This document shows positions 1-14,249 of a stretch of DNA of 64,000 nt, piece by piece. Position 1 is the first letter of the stretch, and each line of letters begins with the position of its first letter. The DNA is from Cristatella mucedo. Lineage: Eukaryota; Bryozoa; Phylactolaemata; Cristatellidae. The notes under the pieces are model-generated. The model made no database searches. It was not told where the DNA came from and was given only the letters and a program-made list of their open reading frames with translations. The translations under genes were made by a program, and so were the position numbers. Location: the NCBI GenBank assembly GCA_009760855.2, contig WPIO01000080.1:252501-316500 (forward strand). Reading direction: 5' to 3'.

Positions 1-852
1 TCATATGGACACTTGAAATACTTTGATAAGCAGTTGCATATTTCGCTTGCGGCTTGGGATGATACGAACTAAAGGCACTGTCTCCAAATTATTTGAGGTT
101 GGTTTGTGGCACAGTTAAAGACTTGAATCAGAAGGTTGGCTGGCGGTAGGATGCCTTGCCTGATTGGGAAGTAGTAATTGGTGTGAGGGTGAAGTTGCAA
201 TTGGTGAGACGGGCCTACTTTTCAACCACCTGCTGTTGGCACACAAATGAATGCTTTGGCTGACATCTGAATACAACCGAAGTATTTGGGCAGTGGCATC
301 AGTCATTTCAGCCTGCATTTAAGATGGCTGATTGATACTGGAATCCACATTCACAGCACGTGGTGGCGATGGAGTAGATTATTCGCCGGCATCTGATCTG
401 CCAGCAGGCATCAGGTCCGAGCCAATCAGCAGCAGTGCCCTCCGGGCTTCGGCCGACATGCACTGTGGGACTGCCAGCAGAGACAGCAGCCGAGGCTGCC
501 CTCTACCCTGACTACTCTGTGGCCGATGTAGCAGCAATGGCGGCAGCAGCAGCAATGTCGGCAGCAGCACAACTTTGGCAGCAGCAGCAATGGCAGCAGC
601 AGCTGCTTGCCTAACTCGATAGTGTTTGCAATGAGGCCCCCGAGGCCCAATAGTGGCAACTGTGCTCCCGCTACCAGCTCAGTAGGAGGCTTGCAGCATC
701 GTGGCTTGATGGGCGGATTTCAGACAGCCCTCGGGTCACTGAGAGTAGGCAGCAACCTTGGCAACGCACGACCAAACAGCGGGTCGTACATGCACGTTTG
801 TATTTATGTATGCTCCTGCACACGTTCATGCACGGGACTCACTCACTCTTGT

Positions 853-899
<47 letters not shown>

Positions 900-1160
900 G
901 CTCTTCCTCTCTTTTTCTCTCTGCCCGTCAGTGGGGGGGAGGGACGGGGTGTACTGAAGAGTACTGGTCCAATGTCGCTCTGCCTCTGAGGAAGGGTTGG
1001 GGTGCTGTTGACTTTAGGGCACCGCTCTACCGCCTGCACTCACGGGTCGGTCAATGTTGAGCTAGCGTTTGAGTTAGGCAGGCACCGTTAGCGTTGTCAA
1101 ACTCCAGGCAGACTCTAGGCAAACTCCAGCCGTTGTGTGCACTCTCTGACGTGCAGGGAG
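1..1160. other. Upstream flank or intron of the netrin receptor gene
   Basis: No exon could be supported here. At about 50-180 there is a decayed minus-strand LINE-A remnant (GATACGAACTAAAGGCACTG and surroundings). A CAG/CTG-rich patch lies at 520-605. Since the first visible receptor exon lacks a start codon, this stretch is probably intron. Confidence 0.5.
858..898 (+). repeat. (CT)n microsatellite
   Basis: About 20 uninterrupted CT units, in the presumed first intron of the receptor gene. Confidence 0.95.
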
Positions 1161-1333
1161 CTTTCGGGTGAGTCTGAACGAATTGCTCACGGCTCGTCCT
1201 GCTTGCCTCTGGCAGCTGTTTAGTGGCATTTGCTCCTCTGGCATTCTAGGCTTTCTGCTGGTGCACTCGGCGACGTCGACCTCTGCACCGCCCACTCTGC
1301 CGTCGAGTGCCGTCGCCTCTGCCGGCACGCTAG

Positions 1334-1505
1334 GCTTCAAGAGCCTCGCTTTCGTCGTCGAGCCGCCGGGAGAGGTGGTCGCGTCGCGAGGTTCCAGCGT
1401 GCTGCTGCCCTGCGTGGCTCTCTGCGACGGCCAGCCGCCGGAAGTGACGTCGTGGACCCACCGAGGGCAGCTAATCACCATTCTGGGCGGGCCTCAGAGC
1501 CGCAG
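1334..1505 (+). CDS. Netrin receptor exon 1 of the visible chain: first half of Ig1
   Basis: Encodes the A-C strands of Ig1, with the first cysteine in LLPCVAL and the core tryptophan in VTSWTH. The donor is CGCAG|GTATAG, phase 2. The acceptor is uncertain. An AG before 1334 gives a start matching the FxxLxFxxEP opening of DCC Ig1, and an AG before 1250 is in the same phase (phase 1) and would add 28 residues. The frame has no methionine and meets a TGA at 1147-1149, so the initiator and signal peptide lie in an upstream exon. Confidence 0.85.
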
Positions 1506-4344
1506 GTATAGCGCTGCCGAAAGGAACTTTAAAGTCAGCCTGCCTGCTTGGGTCTAGCCTCTACAGTCGCGTTTGACTAATTACAGCCGGAGCCTATGCC
1601 CAGGTTATTTATGCAATGCGAGTGCTTACTGCAGGAGGCATGTAGAGGAGGAACATGTATGCTGGAGATAAATAGTTGCCCATTCAAGCTAGCATTGTTG
1701 AAATGCTGGGCACCAAGTGTTCTTGGTGGTTTTTTAATTTTTAATTTGCCCTGCCCTGCCCTACCGGTGGGTTTGCATGCACGCAGGCCTCCTCCTTATC
1801 CGGCGGCGTTCGTTGGCAGGATTATACACGAGAATGGGTCTCTGAGCATAACTGGCTTCGGCCTCGACGAGCTGAGCCCCGACGACGGCATGTACCGCTG
1901 CATCGCGGAGACGCCGGGAAGCAACGACCACTTCTTGCGCGTGGCCACGCCTCAGATTCGGCTCGAGATAGCGAGTGAGTGAGCACCTTGCTCTCGCTGC
2001 CTCGCTCTCGCTGCCTCGCTCTCGCTGCCTCTCTTGCTGCCGCTCTTGCTGCAGAGCGGTGACGTCACATGCCACAGCCAACATGATTTCCGAAGCTCCC
2101 CCATTGTGCCATCCGTGACGTCATTGCACCATCCATGACTAAAGGTCAAGCTAGACACGAAGGATTGCGATCTCTGTGCACGATCTCTGTGCACGATCTC
2201 TGTGCACGCGGCCGGCGGCGTGGCTTGTGCAGGCCAAATTGGCCGCTGCTCTGTGTGCTACAGCCTAGCTCCGAGCTCAGCCCGGACTCTTCTTCGTTGA
2301 AGGCATGGCCAGGCAGTTTGCCCGGGAGCCGCTCAGCCTTGCGGTCGCCCTCGGCTCGGTGGCCATGTTTGCGTGTCGCATCGCCTCTCGTCCGCCGGCT
2401 TCGTACGCCTGGCTCAAGGAGGACGCCTCCGCGGGTGGTGCCGTACATATTCGAGCTATGGGGGAGCGAGTCATCATCTATCCGGACGAGGGCGTCCTCG
2501 AAATTCGTGCAGTGACCTCCGAGGACCTCGGCCACTACCGCTGCGTGGCCACGGCTGCACTTGGCGGCAGCCGACAAACGTCCGAGCCAGCCAGACTGTC
2601 GGCAGTACAAACTGGTCCTGCAGACGGTAGGTGGCGCTGGCTTTGCCGGGGCAAAGGTTGGGGAATGCTTGTCCTGTGCCTGCCGTGGATGAGGGTTGCC
2701 AAGAATGCGAGACTCCATAAACACTTTCTTGCTGCATATGTTCGTGCCTGCACATTTCAGTTGTGCCTTACAGGTAATATTAATGATAATAATAATAATA
2801 ATGCACTTGATAAAGCGCCCTCAGAGAACTTAATCTCTTTCTAGGCGCTTTACATTTGCTGCAAAGGGAAATGCAATTGAATGGTAAGTAAAATCATGCT
2901 TGAAAAACAAACAGAATGAATAATATGGTTAGGGGTGACATGCACAGGGTCAGCATGCAAATGTGGTTAGTGGCAGCATGCACAGTGTCAGCACGCATAA
3001 GCACATCAAGGACGAATCACAGGAACCCACTAAATGCTGTCCTAAATAGGTGTGTTTTTTAAGTTCCTTTTAAATGTGGTCAGGTCAGGGGATATTCTGA
3101 CGCAGATCGGGAGGGAGTTCCAGGCTTTGGGAGCATACGAACTAAATGCACGGTCTCCAAAAGATTTAAGGTTTGTACGAGGTATTTGTAGACTGTTGGA
3201 TTCCGAAAAGCAAATGGTACGATGCTTGGCCTGATTGGGTAGTATATCTGATAGATAGATAGAGAGATGATAAAACCGAACTGCTGCTCATAGGACACCC
3301 TAAGCGTGTGGCTGGATTAAAAGGCTTTTCTCTTCTAATAGGTGATGCTATTGTGCGACCATCACCATGTCCTCGAAATTTAGGCGTTGCGTTCGACAGC
3401 TGCCTCGATTTCAAAAGCTTCATTCAGAAGTCTGCTTCTACAGTTAGCCATCACATCCGATCCCTATCCAAGATTAGGAGCTGTCTCCCACAGTGGCTTG
3501 TAAAAAATTTAACTAGCTCTTTAGTTCTGTCTCGGCTTGATTATTGTAATTCTCTTTTAGCTGGGCTGCCAAAGAAAGCTATTAGGCCACTGCAGTGGAC
3601 TATGAACATGGCTGCAAGGCTAGTCTTCAAGTCCCAGCGGTTTTAGTGTGTCTAGGTTTAGGGTTAGCGGTTTAGGTGTCTCCTTGGCTGAAAGAGCTAG
3701 GATGGATGCCGGTTGAGCAACGGATACAGAGCAAAGTTCTTACGATGACTCACAAGGCCAGCCACGGCTTGGCTCCTTCGTACCTAGCTGAACTGCTGCA
3801 TCAGTTTCAGCCTGTTCGCGCCCTCAGGTCCTGTGTGGACAATAAATTAGCTGTCCCATTCCTCCGCTTAAAGACCATTGGCGGTAGAAGCTTTAGCTCT
3901 GCAGGTCCTAGACTGTGAAACTTGCTTCAGCAATTCTTACGCAACGACAACTACTCTCATACTGCCGGCTATGGCACATCCTTTTCAGCGGTCCTGAGCT
4001 GCTACTTCTATGCTACTCACTACCTCAACTGCTCTCCTGACTCTGCTATGCTTCCCACTTTCTCTTTGTTGCGTGAGACGAAGTCTGTTGGGTACCGAAT
4101 GCGTACCGAAAGCCGCTTAGGCTGTGAGTGCGCTATACAAAACTCTCCTGCGTAACACCCACATGGTCTTTATGACTTTGTGGAGTTACAGAGATACAAT
4201 TGCAACGAGCTTCAATGCTTCTGAAAGGTGCTTCGAAACGTGGCCAGCACGGCCCTACCTCTCCTCACTTCTTCCCTCTCTCTCTCTCTCCCTCTCTCTC
4301 TCCCCCTCACTTCTCTCTCACTTCTCCCTCTCTCTCTCCCCCTC

Positions 4345-4404
<60 letters not shown>

Positions 4405-6824
4405 TTGTGTGTATGAATGTGTCTGACCTCTGCCTACCCCACTTTTTTCTTCAGTTACTATTGCCTCATTTCCGTTTCTCACACTTACGCTTACTCTTTC
4501 CCTCCTTTTTTCGCACGTTCAACAAACCTAGCGAAGCTCTTCGGCTGCACTCCTGCTGTGGGCGTGCGCCCTGGTGTTTTCCGCGGTGGTGGCGGTGGCT
4601 CAGACCGAGTGCTTCGTCGGTGCATGTAGCGAATAGAAGCTAGCTTGTGGCCTACCAGCACAGCTGACAGCGGTGGCGTATCCTGTATGAGAATGCTAGA
4701 TAGTCCAATTTAGGAACGTGCAACGCGGCTAATGCAAGAGCCACGACTTTGTGTGCCTGTTTTGATATTCATGGTCTGTTAGTAAGGAGCAAGTTTGATG
4801 AGTTTTACGGGAAACACATCAGGAGAGATAATCTATTTTGAAAAAGCAGCTGCAGCATGCACTCTTAGTTGTAATCGAACTGAATTATGAAATAATGATT
4901 GGCAGGCTTTTTTGACGAGCCAGAGGTTTTAATTGCGTTTGTAAATGCGGCAAAGTTTGTCTCGGTGGAAGGGTAACGATGAAGTGCCCGACCGGGACAG
5001 GCAGTCAGTCTTAGTGACGTCTGACAGTCGGTGAGTCATTGCAGCTTAACCTTTGAGCGTGCCTGTTAAGGAGCAGCGCTAACGATCATGACATCTGTGC
5101 CGACCTTTGTTTACCCTATAAAAGCTAGAGTTGCAAGCGAAAAGAATGCACGCACGCATCTACTGCTTATCAGTCAGTGTTTATCTGATGTTTCGTGTCT
5201 CTTACCAGCCCGCGGACTGGCGGCGAAAGGTGAGCTACTCATGCATAGTCATAGTTACAACCTCTTGCCGCGTATTCTCGCCTCTCTCCTTTCGCCAATC
5301 TCGGGTTGTCGGAGGCGGTTTCCGTCGTCCGATCAGGTGACCTCCTGTTCCCTTTTTGTTGTACTTTCAGTTAAGAGCCAGCGGCAGGCGCCCGCTCGCT
5401 CGCTTTCTGCCTTTTCTGTGACGGCCACGGGCGCCATCATCAGTGCTGGCATCTGCGCGGGCCGTCTCTTCGCCTGCAGTCCCGCGCTTTGCGTGAACCC
5501 ATCTTTCATGTTGACTGTCGCTAGAGCCGAAGCGGGCAGTCAGGCAGGCGAGCTCAGCCGATGGCATAGTCACTGTGCCCGGCTATTGCGGCGCCACCAT
5601 ACCACGTGCTTAGCTGAGCATGGCTTGACCCAGCGCCGGGAAGCAAAGCGTCTTATTCACGTTCTGCTTGTCGTCCTATCTGCTCTCGCGCAATCTGCAG
5701 CGGTGCGCCTTGGTGGGGCAGGGTGGCTCTGTTTATATTGTCGCCGCCCGCTGCTTACATCGTTGCGTACTGCATACTCGCGTCGTCTGCTGCTCAAGGC
5801 ACCGCTTCCATGACCCAAGCGATATCCAGTGTTGCTGCTCGGACTGCTTGCAGCCACTAACCCGCCGGAATTTGTCATGCATCCGTGGGACACATCCGTA
5901 CGAGAGGGTGGCACGGCGACATTGTTTTGTGCAGCCAACAGCGCTGGCGGTAGCATTCGCCGGACTACCATCACGTGGCTGAAGGACGGTAGCACGGTCG
6001 ATACGTATGTATCGTCGCATTCCCAGGCAGCCTCTACTGCCTCCTGCCTTCTCCCCGGCTCCTCCCCTCCTTGTTTCTTCCCTGCCTTCACTGCCGCCTC
6101 CCCACCCACGCTCTGCGAGCAGGAAGGCCACCTCGCTGCCGGCACTTTCGCTGTGGGGCAGGCACTTCTGTCTTGGCACGATGCTCGGCGTTTCGGTCTG
6201 CAGGGCCTACGAGCACGACGGACGTCTGACGATAGTCGGGGCGGGCAGCCTTCGGGTGACGAATGCCACCGAGGCCGACACGGGCGTGTACACATGCCGT
6301 GCGGACAACTCCGTCGACTCGTCCGATACCGACGCAGTTCTCACCGTGCTCGGTGAGTGCTACTGCTGCGGACGATGGCGCAGCGCAGAAAGTGCTAAGC
6401 GGAAAGTCCCTCGTTTTGGCGCCGGCCTTTCGCACGCATTCGCTCGTGCGAATGACGGGCATATATTGGCGCGTCATCGCCATCACGTGGTTCCGCCCCA
6501 GCCGACGTTCTATCCCCCCCTACCGGGTGCGCTTCTTGCCGGCACTTGATGTGTTCCTTGCTTCGTAATTCACTTTCTGCCTGTGCGTCGGCCTGTACTA
6601 ACGCTATCTACTCTCTTCTCTCTTATTACCTCGTGCTCCGGAGCAGCACGCACGACGGCTACTGCAACAGTATGTATGCCAGCTTGCTTGTGTTGCCTTT
6701 ATGCAATACGATGCATCACCATCGTCGACCATGCAACAACTCGCTTGTGGAAGGGGGGCTTTGCTCTTCGTCGCGCCGCCATTGCGCCCCACGAGCCCCT
6801 CCCTACACATGCTATCCGCCCTGG

Positions 6825-6856
<32 letters not shown>

Positions 6857-9800
6857 ATCTGTCTCTCTGTCTCTCTCTCTATCTGTCTCTCTATCTGTCT
6901 CTCTGTCTCTCTCACTCTCTCTTATTTGCGCCCCTTTTGTCGCCGTCGCAGTGCCGCCCAAGTTCATAACGAGGCCCAGCAATGTGCGCGTGGCACACGG
7001 TGGTGACGTGGACCTGCCGTGCAACGTCTACGGCGTGCCGCAGCCACGCGTCTACTGGCTCAAGGACTCGGAGGAGCTGACTGGAGGCGACGGCGGAGAC
7101 TATGTGCGAGTCGTCGCGGGCCGAGGCTTGCGCATCAACGGCGCCACGGACGCTGACGCCGGCACGTACCAGTGCATCGCCGAGAGCGAGGCGGGCCGTG
7201 CGCATGCCATCGCCCAGCTTATCGTGCTGCCCGACATGGCTGCCTCTTCCGCCGGCGGCCAGGGCAATCAGCCTTCGGCGGCGTTCTCGACTGCAGCGCC
7301 GTCTGGCGGCGGAGCACCCGTCGCGGCGGGTCGGCCGTCGAGGCCGCGAGAGCTGGTCGCCGCGGCCGTGACGAGCAGCAGCGTGCTGCTGGTCTGGCAG
7401 CCGCCCGAAAGCAGCTTTGGCAGTGTTGGCGCCGCTGCCGAAGCGTGGTCCTACCAGGTCGTCTCCAGGGACTCGGACTCGCAGAGGTAAGCGAGCTAGG
7501 TGCTCGATGGCGGCCAGCGCCTACCGGCGCTCCTAGCTGCCCGGAAGAAGCTGCCGTGACGGTGCAAAGTCGAGGCACAGCCCAGCTGCCCCCCACCCAC
7601 ACCCCCCCGACTGGCTTGCTTAGAGCGCCAGCTGAGCCTTCAAGGCTGTCGCTGCGCTGCCCTTGGTTGGATGGCGATTCTTGGCTGCTGCCTGCGACCC
7701 TGGCCAGCTCGGTGTCTTCGTGTCTCTTGCTCTGTGTCTGTGTTCGTGTCTCTTGCTCTTTGTCATTCTGTCACCATGGCAGCGAGCGCTGCAGCTTTCT
7801 TATCCCTCTTTGTCGCTGCACGCAGAGTTCGCACGGTTAACGTGACGACGACCAGCTTCAGTTTGGCGCCGCTGAAACCGAATACGCCGTACGTATTCCG
7901 AGTGTTCACCATCGGGCGCGACGGACGACGCAGCGACGAGTCGGCAGAGCTCAGTGTACGCACTCCGCAGGAGCTTCCCGTACCGTCGGCTCCGACCAAC
8001 TTCACGGCATTTGCCGTGTCGCCCACAGAAGTGCGCGTGTCGTGGTCGCCTCCGGCGTCGCAGCAGCCGCCTCGGGGCGTCACGCCCATTCGAGTCTATC
8101 GGTGAGCGATGAAGCAGTGCTAAGCTATAAGCGAAAGCTGGCGGGTATTAAGTGCCTGTAAGCGCTCCCACACGCAAGGCTGTCGACGTGGGTCGGGCAA
8201 GCGGCAGCTGAAGCCCCACCTCTGGTGCGCGCCCCGCCCACTTGGCTGCAATGAAGTGGTTCGGCCGTGGTGACCTTTTTTTTGGAGCTGGCTTTCAGCA
8301 CCGTTCGTGCTACTCTGTCCCTGGACTTGGCCACAGTAGTTTTAGGGCGAAATTAGGAAAACCACTGTCTGCTCTCATTGCGGCAGGCAAGCAAGACACT
8401 CCCAAGTATCATGGCGCCGGTTTTGCCGCCTGAAGACATGTGCTGTTGAAAATCTGCTCGCTACAGCGTCTACTACTACGCCCGCCAGCAAGCTGGCGAG
8501 CAGTCGGTCAACGTTACCTCTACTGGTATACTGCTCGACCGGCTCCAGATTCACACCGACTACTACATCCGGGTGGCAGCCATTAACGCCGCAGGCGAGG
8601 GTGTTCCCAGCGAGGAGCTGCATGTACGAACGCACTCGACTGGTGAGGAGCCGCCGCTGCGGCTGCCTGCCGCCCGCATCGGCAGCCCTTCCCTCCACTG
8701 CACCTCCCCATTGTGTGGCCGGCAAGGGGGGGGAGACTTCTGGCCACTTCTGAGCTCGCCGGCCCGTCGGGACTAACCCCAGGGCTTAGCAATAGCCGTC
8801 AGCTGGTGCTGTCACTCAGGCCTGCTACCTTTGTCTTTTTCTGCTCTCCCGTGGGAGAGCTGTGCAGCCAAGGTCGAGGTAGTTTTCTTTCTCCAGCCTC
8901 TACCTCACTTTTAAGCCCCCCCCCTTTACGCGGTGAGTCTTACTTCGTTCCTGCTTCTGTCCTACTCGGGTCTTCGGTGCATACGTCACCAAAATGGGTG
9001 GTCGTCCCAAGGCTTTGGGAAGACTAAGCAAAGACTCAGCAGCCGAGCGCCGTTCTGCTTCTTGGCCAAGACTCAAGGCAAGACTTAGCAAACGACTAGT
9101 TATAGGTGCCGTCAAGGGCACGCCTGCTTCTATGCTTTGAAAAAGCAACTCGACTGGCGGACCGTCGAAGCTTTCCACACGAGTCACCGTTTATCTGGGA
9201 CCCTACGTGCTCGGCATTTGGGAATCAGATAGTGAGGCGGTTGAGGCAATAATTGGAAGGTTAAAATTTCACCCGGAAGTCCATTGCGGATGGCTATTTC
9301 CTACCTTCCTAAGAAAAGCAGTTAGGAAGGATGACTTATAGAAGACTGACCGGATAAACTTCCTACGAGCAGGAGGACAGAGATCGGACAGAAGCAATTC
9401 TCACCGTTTAAATGAGGCTTTAGCCTTTCTTGCTCTGTTCGCTTTTGCTTTCACTTTAGCAGTTCGATATCCTGAGCGGCTGCCTGCTACTTCGCGATGT
9501 CGTTGCAGTGCCTGGCGCACCGCCCCGAAACTTGACCGCGGAAGCGACTGGCCACAATTCTGTGCTGGTGCAGTGGAGCCCTCCACCCGCCGACCGCCAG
9601 AATGGCGTCATCACCGGCTACAAGCTGCGCTATAGGCTTCGAGACCGGCTGGCACCGGCGGGCGCCTCGGCGGCAGCCTTGCCTCCCGCTGCGGCGGCCG
9701 CGGGCATGACGATCACGACCGACGGCGACGCGCGCTCGTACGAGATCGTCGGCCTCGATGCGGGCGAGTTCTACGTTGTGCGGGTGGCCGCCACGAACGT

Positions 9801-12800
9801 GAACGGCACAGGCGACTACACTTCGTGGCTCGCCGTCAGCACGTACGCGTCCGACATCGACGGTGAGCACATACGCCTGGGGGTGCCCCGGTGGCCGGCA
9901 AGTGCCGTCTGGCGATTGGCTGCTGCATCATGGCGGTTGCGGCATGGCGGGCACCGCGCCCCCTGCTTGCCTGAGCAGCATGTTCAACGAGTGCCTTGCT
10001 CGTCCTCGATCCTCGAGAGCATAGGGTGGCGATCATGCATGAACTATACCGGCATGAACTTTGCCGTGCCGGCGTGAGCTTTGCGGTCGAGTTGATGCTG
10101 ATTTTTTTTGCCGTGATGGCACACTAGGTAAGGCGGTTGCTTTCACGACCTCGGGACCGAGGTCGTGGGTTCGATTCCTGCGGTGGGCGATCCTTTATTG
10201 CCACTGCAAGTGGTGGTGATAGCCGCAAAGGCTCTGTTGTCGCTATACAAAAAGAGGCTGTTTAATCAGCTAGGATTTTTTTTATTTATTTGCGCCGGCG
10301 AAAAGAGCACGCTCCTGGTGAAAAAGCTTGCTCCTGGTGAAAGAGCTCGCCTTCGGACCGCCGACTTGAAGAACTAAATTACGGCCGGCTGGGACGGCTA
10401 AGCTGGCAAGCGACCGCTTTAGGAAACCCTAGGCAGTGTGCTGCTGCCACCGTGCTAAGAAGCTACTGCACATGCACCACGGTCGCTGCTGCTGCCGTCC
10501 AGCCGCTGGTGGGGGTGGGGGGAGTGTGGAGGTTGAAGGGCGCTACGGAGCAGCACTCGAGCTTTGTGAGATGCTTCAGGTCTGTGCATGAAGCCAGCGT
10601 GTGCACGTGGTGTTCTTTCTTGTCGATGCGAGCAGAGAGTGTGCCGCCCGGGAAGCCACTCTCCATACAGACGAAAGTGTTCGCCACCGAAATTGCCATC
10701 AATTGGGCGCCACCAGCCGGAAACGTGATGATCCGAGGATATCGGCTCGGCTATGGTGCCATCGTGCCGGATGAGCGCTGGGTCGAGCTGGCACAGACGG
10801 ATCGCCACTACACCATCAGGAATCTCAGTACGCCCACTTTGCCGAAGAGCAGCAGCAGCAGCAGCGGTCTCGACATCCGCCCGAGACATTTAAGGCTTCG
10901 CGAAACCAGCAGCAGCGGGCTTCGCCCTCGACTCCAGTGCATTGCTACGAGCGCTGGAAGCAGCAGCAGCAGCAGCAGAGGTTGCTGGCATCCTCGATTG
11001 GCGTGCATTTTTCTCAGGCCCGGCTTTCTCGCGTGCGCTTGCAGGGGCCGGACAGTCGTACGTGCTGCAGCTTCTTGCCTATAACGGCGCCGGACAAGGG
11101 TTCCCGATAATGGCGCAGGAGGTCACCCGCGATGCAGCCTCGCAGCAGCAGCACCAGCAGCCGTTCGGCGAGGCTGGCAGTGGGCAAGACGGCGGCTCCA
11201 CGTCGGCTGGCGAGCTGGCACCTCCGCTTCAGCTGAAAGCCATCGTCCTGTCGGCGACGGCCGTGCACGTCACGTGGCATGACAACAGCCTGGGCGCGAA
11301 CCAGCGTGTTACCGACAGCCGCTACTACACGATCAGATACGGAGCCCTGACCGGTCAGCGCACGCTCAGCCGACACTGTCCACCTTCTCCATCTGCTTTC
11401 TGCTCTGTCCTCTCAGCTTCACCGGCTTTGCCGGCTCCTGCTTCTGAAGCCCGTAGTGCAAGGCCGCACGGCAGCTAGAGCCCGGTCTGCTCGGCACTGA
11501 CGTCTTGTGCAATGCCACCGATCTTGCCGCGTAGGCACTGTTCGGAAGGCCAAGATGGCGAACTCGACGGAGCTGAGCTATGTAATAGACAGCCTGCGCC
11601 CATACACCAAGTACGAGTTCGCCGTGAAAGTCGTGAAAGGATCTCGCGAGAGCGTGTTCTCGCTGTATCAGCGGAACACGACTTTCGAGGCCGGTGAGTT
11701 CTCTCCCCCACCGAACGCGCTTTCTTTCGGCCGAGCATTCTTTGGGCACGTGGCACTGCCCGCCCGCTCCACCCACGGCGTCGTGCTCGTCGTCGCAAAA
11801 GGGGGCGTTTGCGCTGTGATTTCGTCCTCGGTCTCTCACTGCGCCCTCATTGCTTGCAGCTCCGGCCTCGGCGCCGGTCGATCTCACCGTGACGGCGGCG
11901 GAGAGCTCTCCTGGGGAGGTGATCGTTAGCTGGCAGCCTCCGCTCAAGGCCAACGGCCGCGTCACCGGCTACATGCTGTACTACTCCACTGACAGCCGAC
12001 AGGACATCCGGTACTGGGTAGTGGAGACGGTAGCCGGCGACCGGCTCAACAAGCGAGTGCGCTCGGTCACGCCGGATACCACCTACTTCTTCCGGATCGA
12101 TGCGAACAACGCCAAGGGGCGCGGGCCGATGTCGGCCACTGAGGTGTTTCGCACGCCCAAAGGTGCGAGCGAGCGTGCTGGTCTCGAGTGAGCTGCGTCA
12201 CGTGGCCACCGGCTGAGCTGCTCGAGGCGGCTGCGGGCAGTGGCTGCTTGAGTGGCTGCTGAGCTACGAATCGCTGGCTAGCCGATCGCTCTCTGTCCTC
12301 TTGCTCCGGACCGGTCCTCTGTCCTCCTCTGTCCTCTGTCCTCTCCCTCAATTTGCCCGAGTGGCGGCCGACTGTGGCCGCTCTGTGGCCGCCACTCGAA
12401 GGGAGTGCCACCAAGCGGTCTCATGACCATCCACGGCTTTGTAGCTGACGGTACCGGCGGTGGAGGCATCCTGGTGAACCCGGTGGCAGCGCGGCCCTCG
12501 CAGACCCCGGACGGCGGCAGCGGCTCCGGTATGTCTCCACGCCGCCGCCGGAGCGGCCGGCTCGACGGTCCATCGGCTTAACGATTTTTCTCTGCTCGCC
12601 ATTTTTGCGTCCAAATAAACCGAACGTGCTCTGTGCTCTCCATTTCTCTGCAGGCAAAAGCCGTGGCAGTGGCGCTTTGGAACTCGGCGGCGCCGGCTTG
12701 GTCTCGTCGCTGCCGCCGAAGGCGAGCGGCGGCGAGATCTCGCAGGAAGTCATGTGGATCATCGTTGGCTGCGTGGCCGCCATAACACTTGTTGCCATCG

Positions 12801-14249
12801 TCGCCCTGTTCGTCGTCTGCCGCCGCCGCATGGCCGGGGGCTCGTCATCAGCGGCGGAGGCCAAAAGGTATGCCTGCTCTGCGACCCGACTGCACCCAGT
12901 AGCCACTGTCTCAGTGTCAGCTCTGCCACGCCCCCTGCTCAGTCGGCGACTCCGGGAGGGGGGGGGGGCAGGGCCAAGCGTTGCTCACCGACGACTTTGC
13001 ACACGCATGCCTCTTGGATTAGCAGGAACGGTGGCGCTAAGGGGGTGGCGGCTGCTGCCGATGGTGGTGGCGTCCCGCAGCCGCCGGATCTGTTCAAGAA
13101 CCACGAGCAGCTGCAGCTGAAGCTTCGGCAGCTCACCTCGCTGGACGTCGGCGGCGGCGCGCTGCACGCTGCCGCCGCCGCCGACGAGATCGTGCCCATG
13201 CTCGACCCGAACCAGCGCTGCTACGACGACGACCATCGCAGCGTGAGCGTGGGAGGTGAGCCCGGAAACTTCTAGCTTCGAGGCGCGCCCCCTCCTACTA
13301 TGCCACACACACCCAGTGCAATCCTGCTGCACGTGCTTGTGCTGCCTGCGCTCCGTCTGCTCAGGCCGAACAGCAAAAATCGTCCTAATTTTGCCTCGCA
13401 CAGCCGACACGTTCATCGACACGTACAGCTCACTGGGTCGTACGACACGACCGCCGGTACTTGTTACTCCGCAGGGCCTCTGCAGAGAAGGTACGTCGCT
13501 GACCTGTGGGCGCTGCGGCCGTACGTCCGCCTGGCAGCCTGAGGCCTACTTCACTTCCGACTGCTCCCGCTGCCTCGGCATGTCTTCTGCTTTCGTCACC
13601 GCTCGAGTGTGCCGCTGAGGCGGCCGATTATTCAGTTCGCTCGCTCGATGTCACTGCATCGATCTGCAGGGCCATCCGCAGCATCATCGCTGCATTGTTG
13701 ACGTCCAGCATGATATTACTCACGATTCAGTCGCGTTTCCCTTTGCAGCAAATGTAAAGCGCCTAGGATGAGATTGAGTTATCTGAGGGCACTTTATCAA
13801 GTGCATTATTATTATTATTATTGTCTGTTGCAGGCATGCCTAGAGCAGCCGTCCTGCCAATGAGCGTGGTTTCGGCATCGCTCGAGCCGCCCGGATCGCG
13901 GCAGTACTCGCAGCAGCACCCGCGCACGCAGTACCACCAGCAGTATGGCAGCGGCGCGCGAGTGCACGTCGGAGACTCGTCGTGTGCTACGCCTCCCCCG
14001 CCAAGCTCTCACGGTCAGCATCAGCTGCTTAGCGCTGTTCGCTTCTTTGTCCCGCTGTATAGGGGCGGTGGGTGCGTCCCATGAATATCTGAGATCCAAA
14101 TAAATAAATATAGCAACCTAGGGGAACTAAATCCACGTCTAGGCACTTGGCATATACCATCAAAAGCTTGAGCCGATTGCTTAGTAATTGTAGTAAGACA
14201 TTTTCATAGCACCTCAGAGAACTGAGTCTATCTCTCTATCGCACACAGA

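Noticed and set aside
10168-10178. tRNA gene suggested by a perfect B box
   Set aside because: The A/B-box pair belongs to SINE-C; no cloverleaf with paired acceptor stem could be drawn, and nine copies share the same non-tRNA 3' body.
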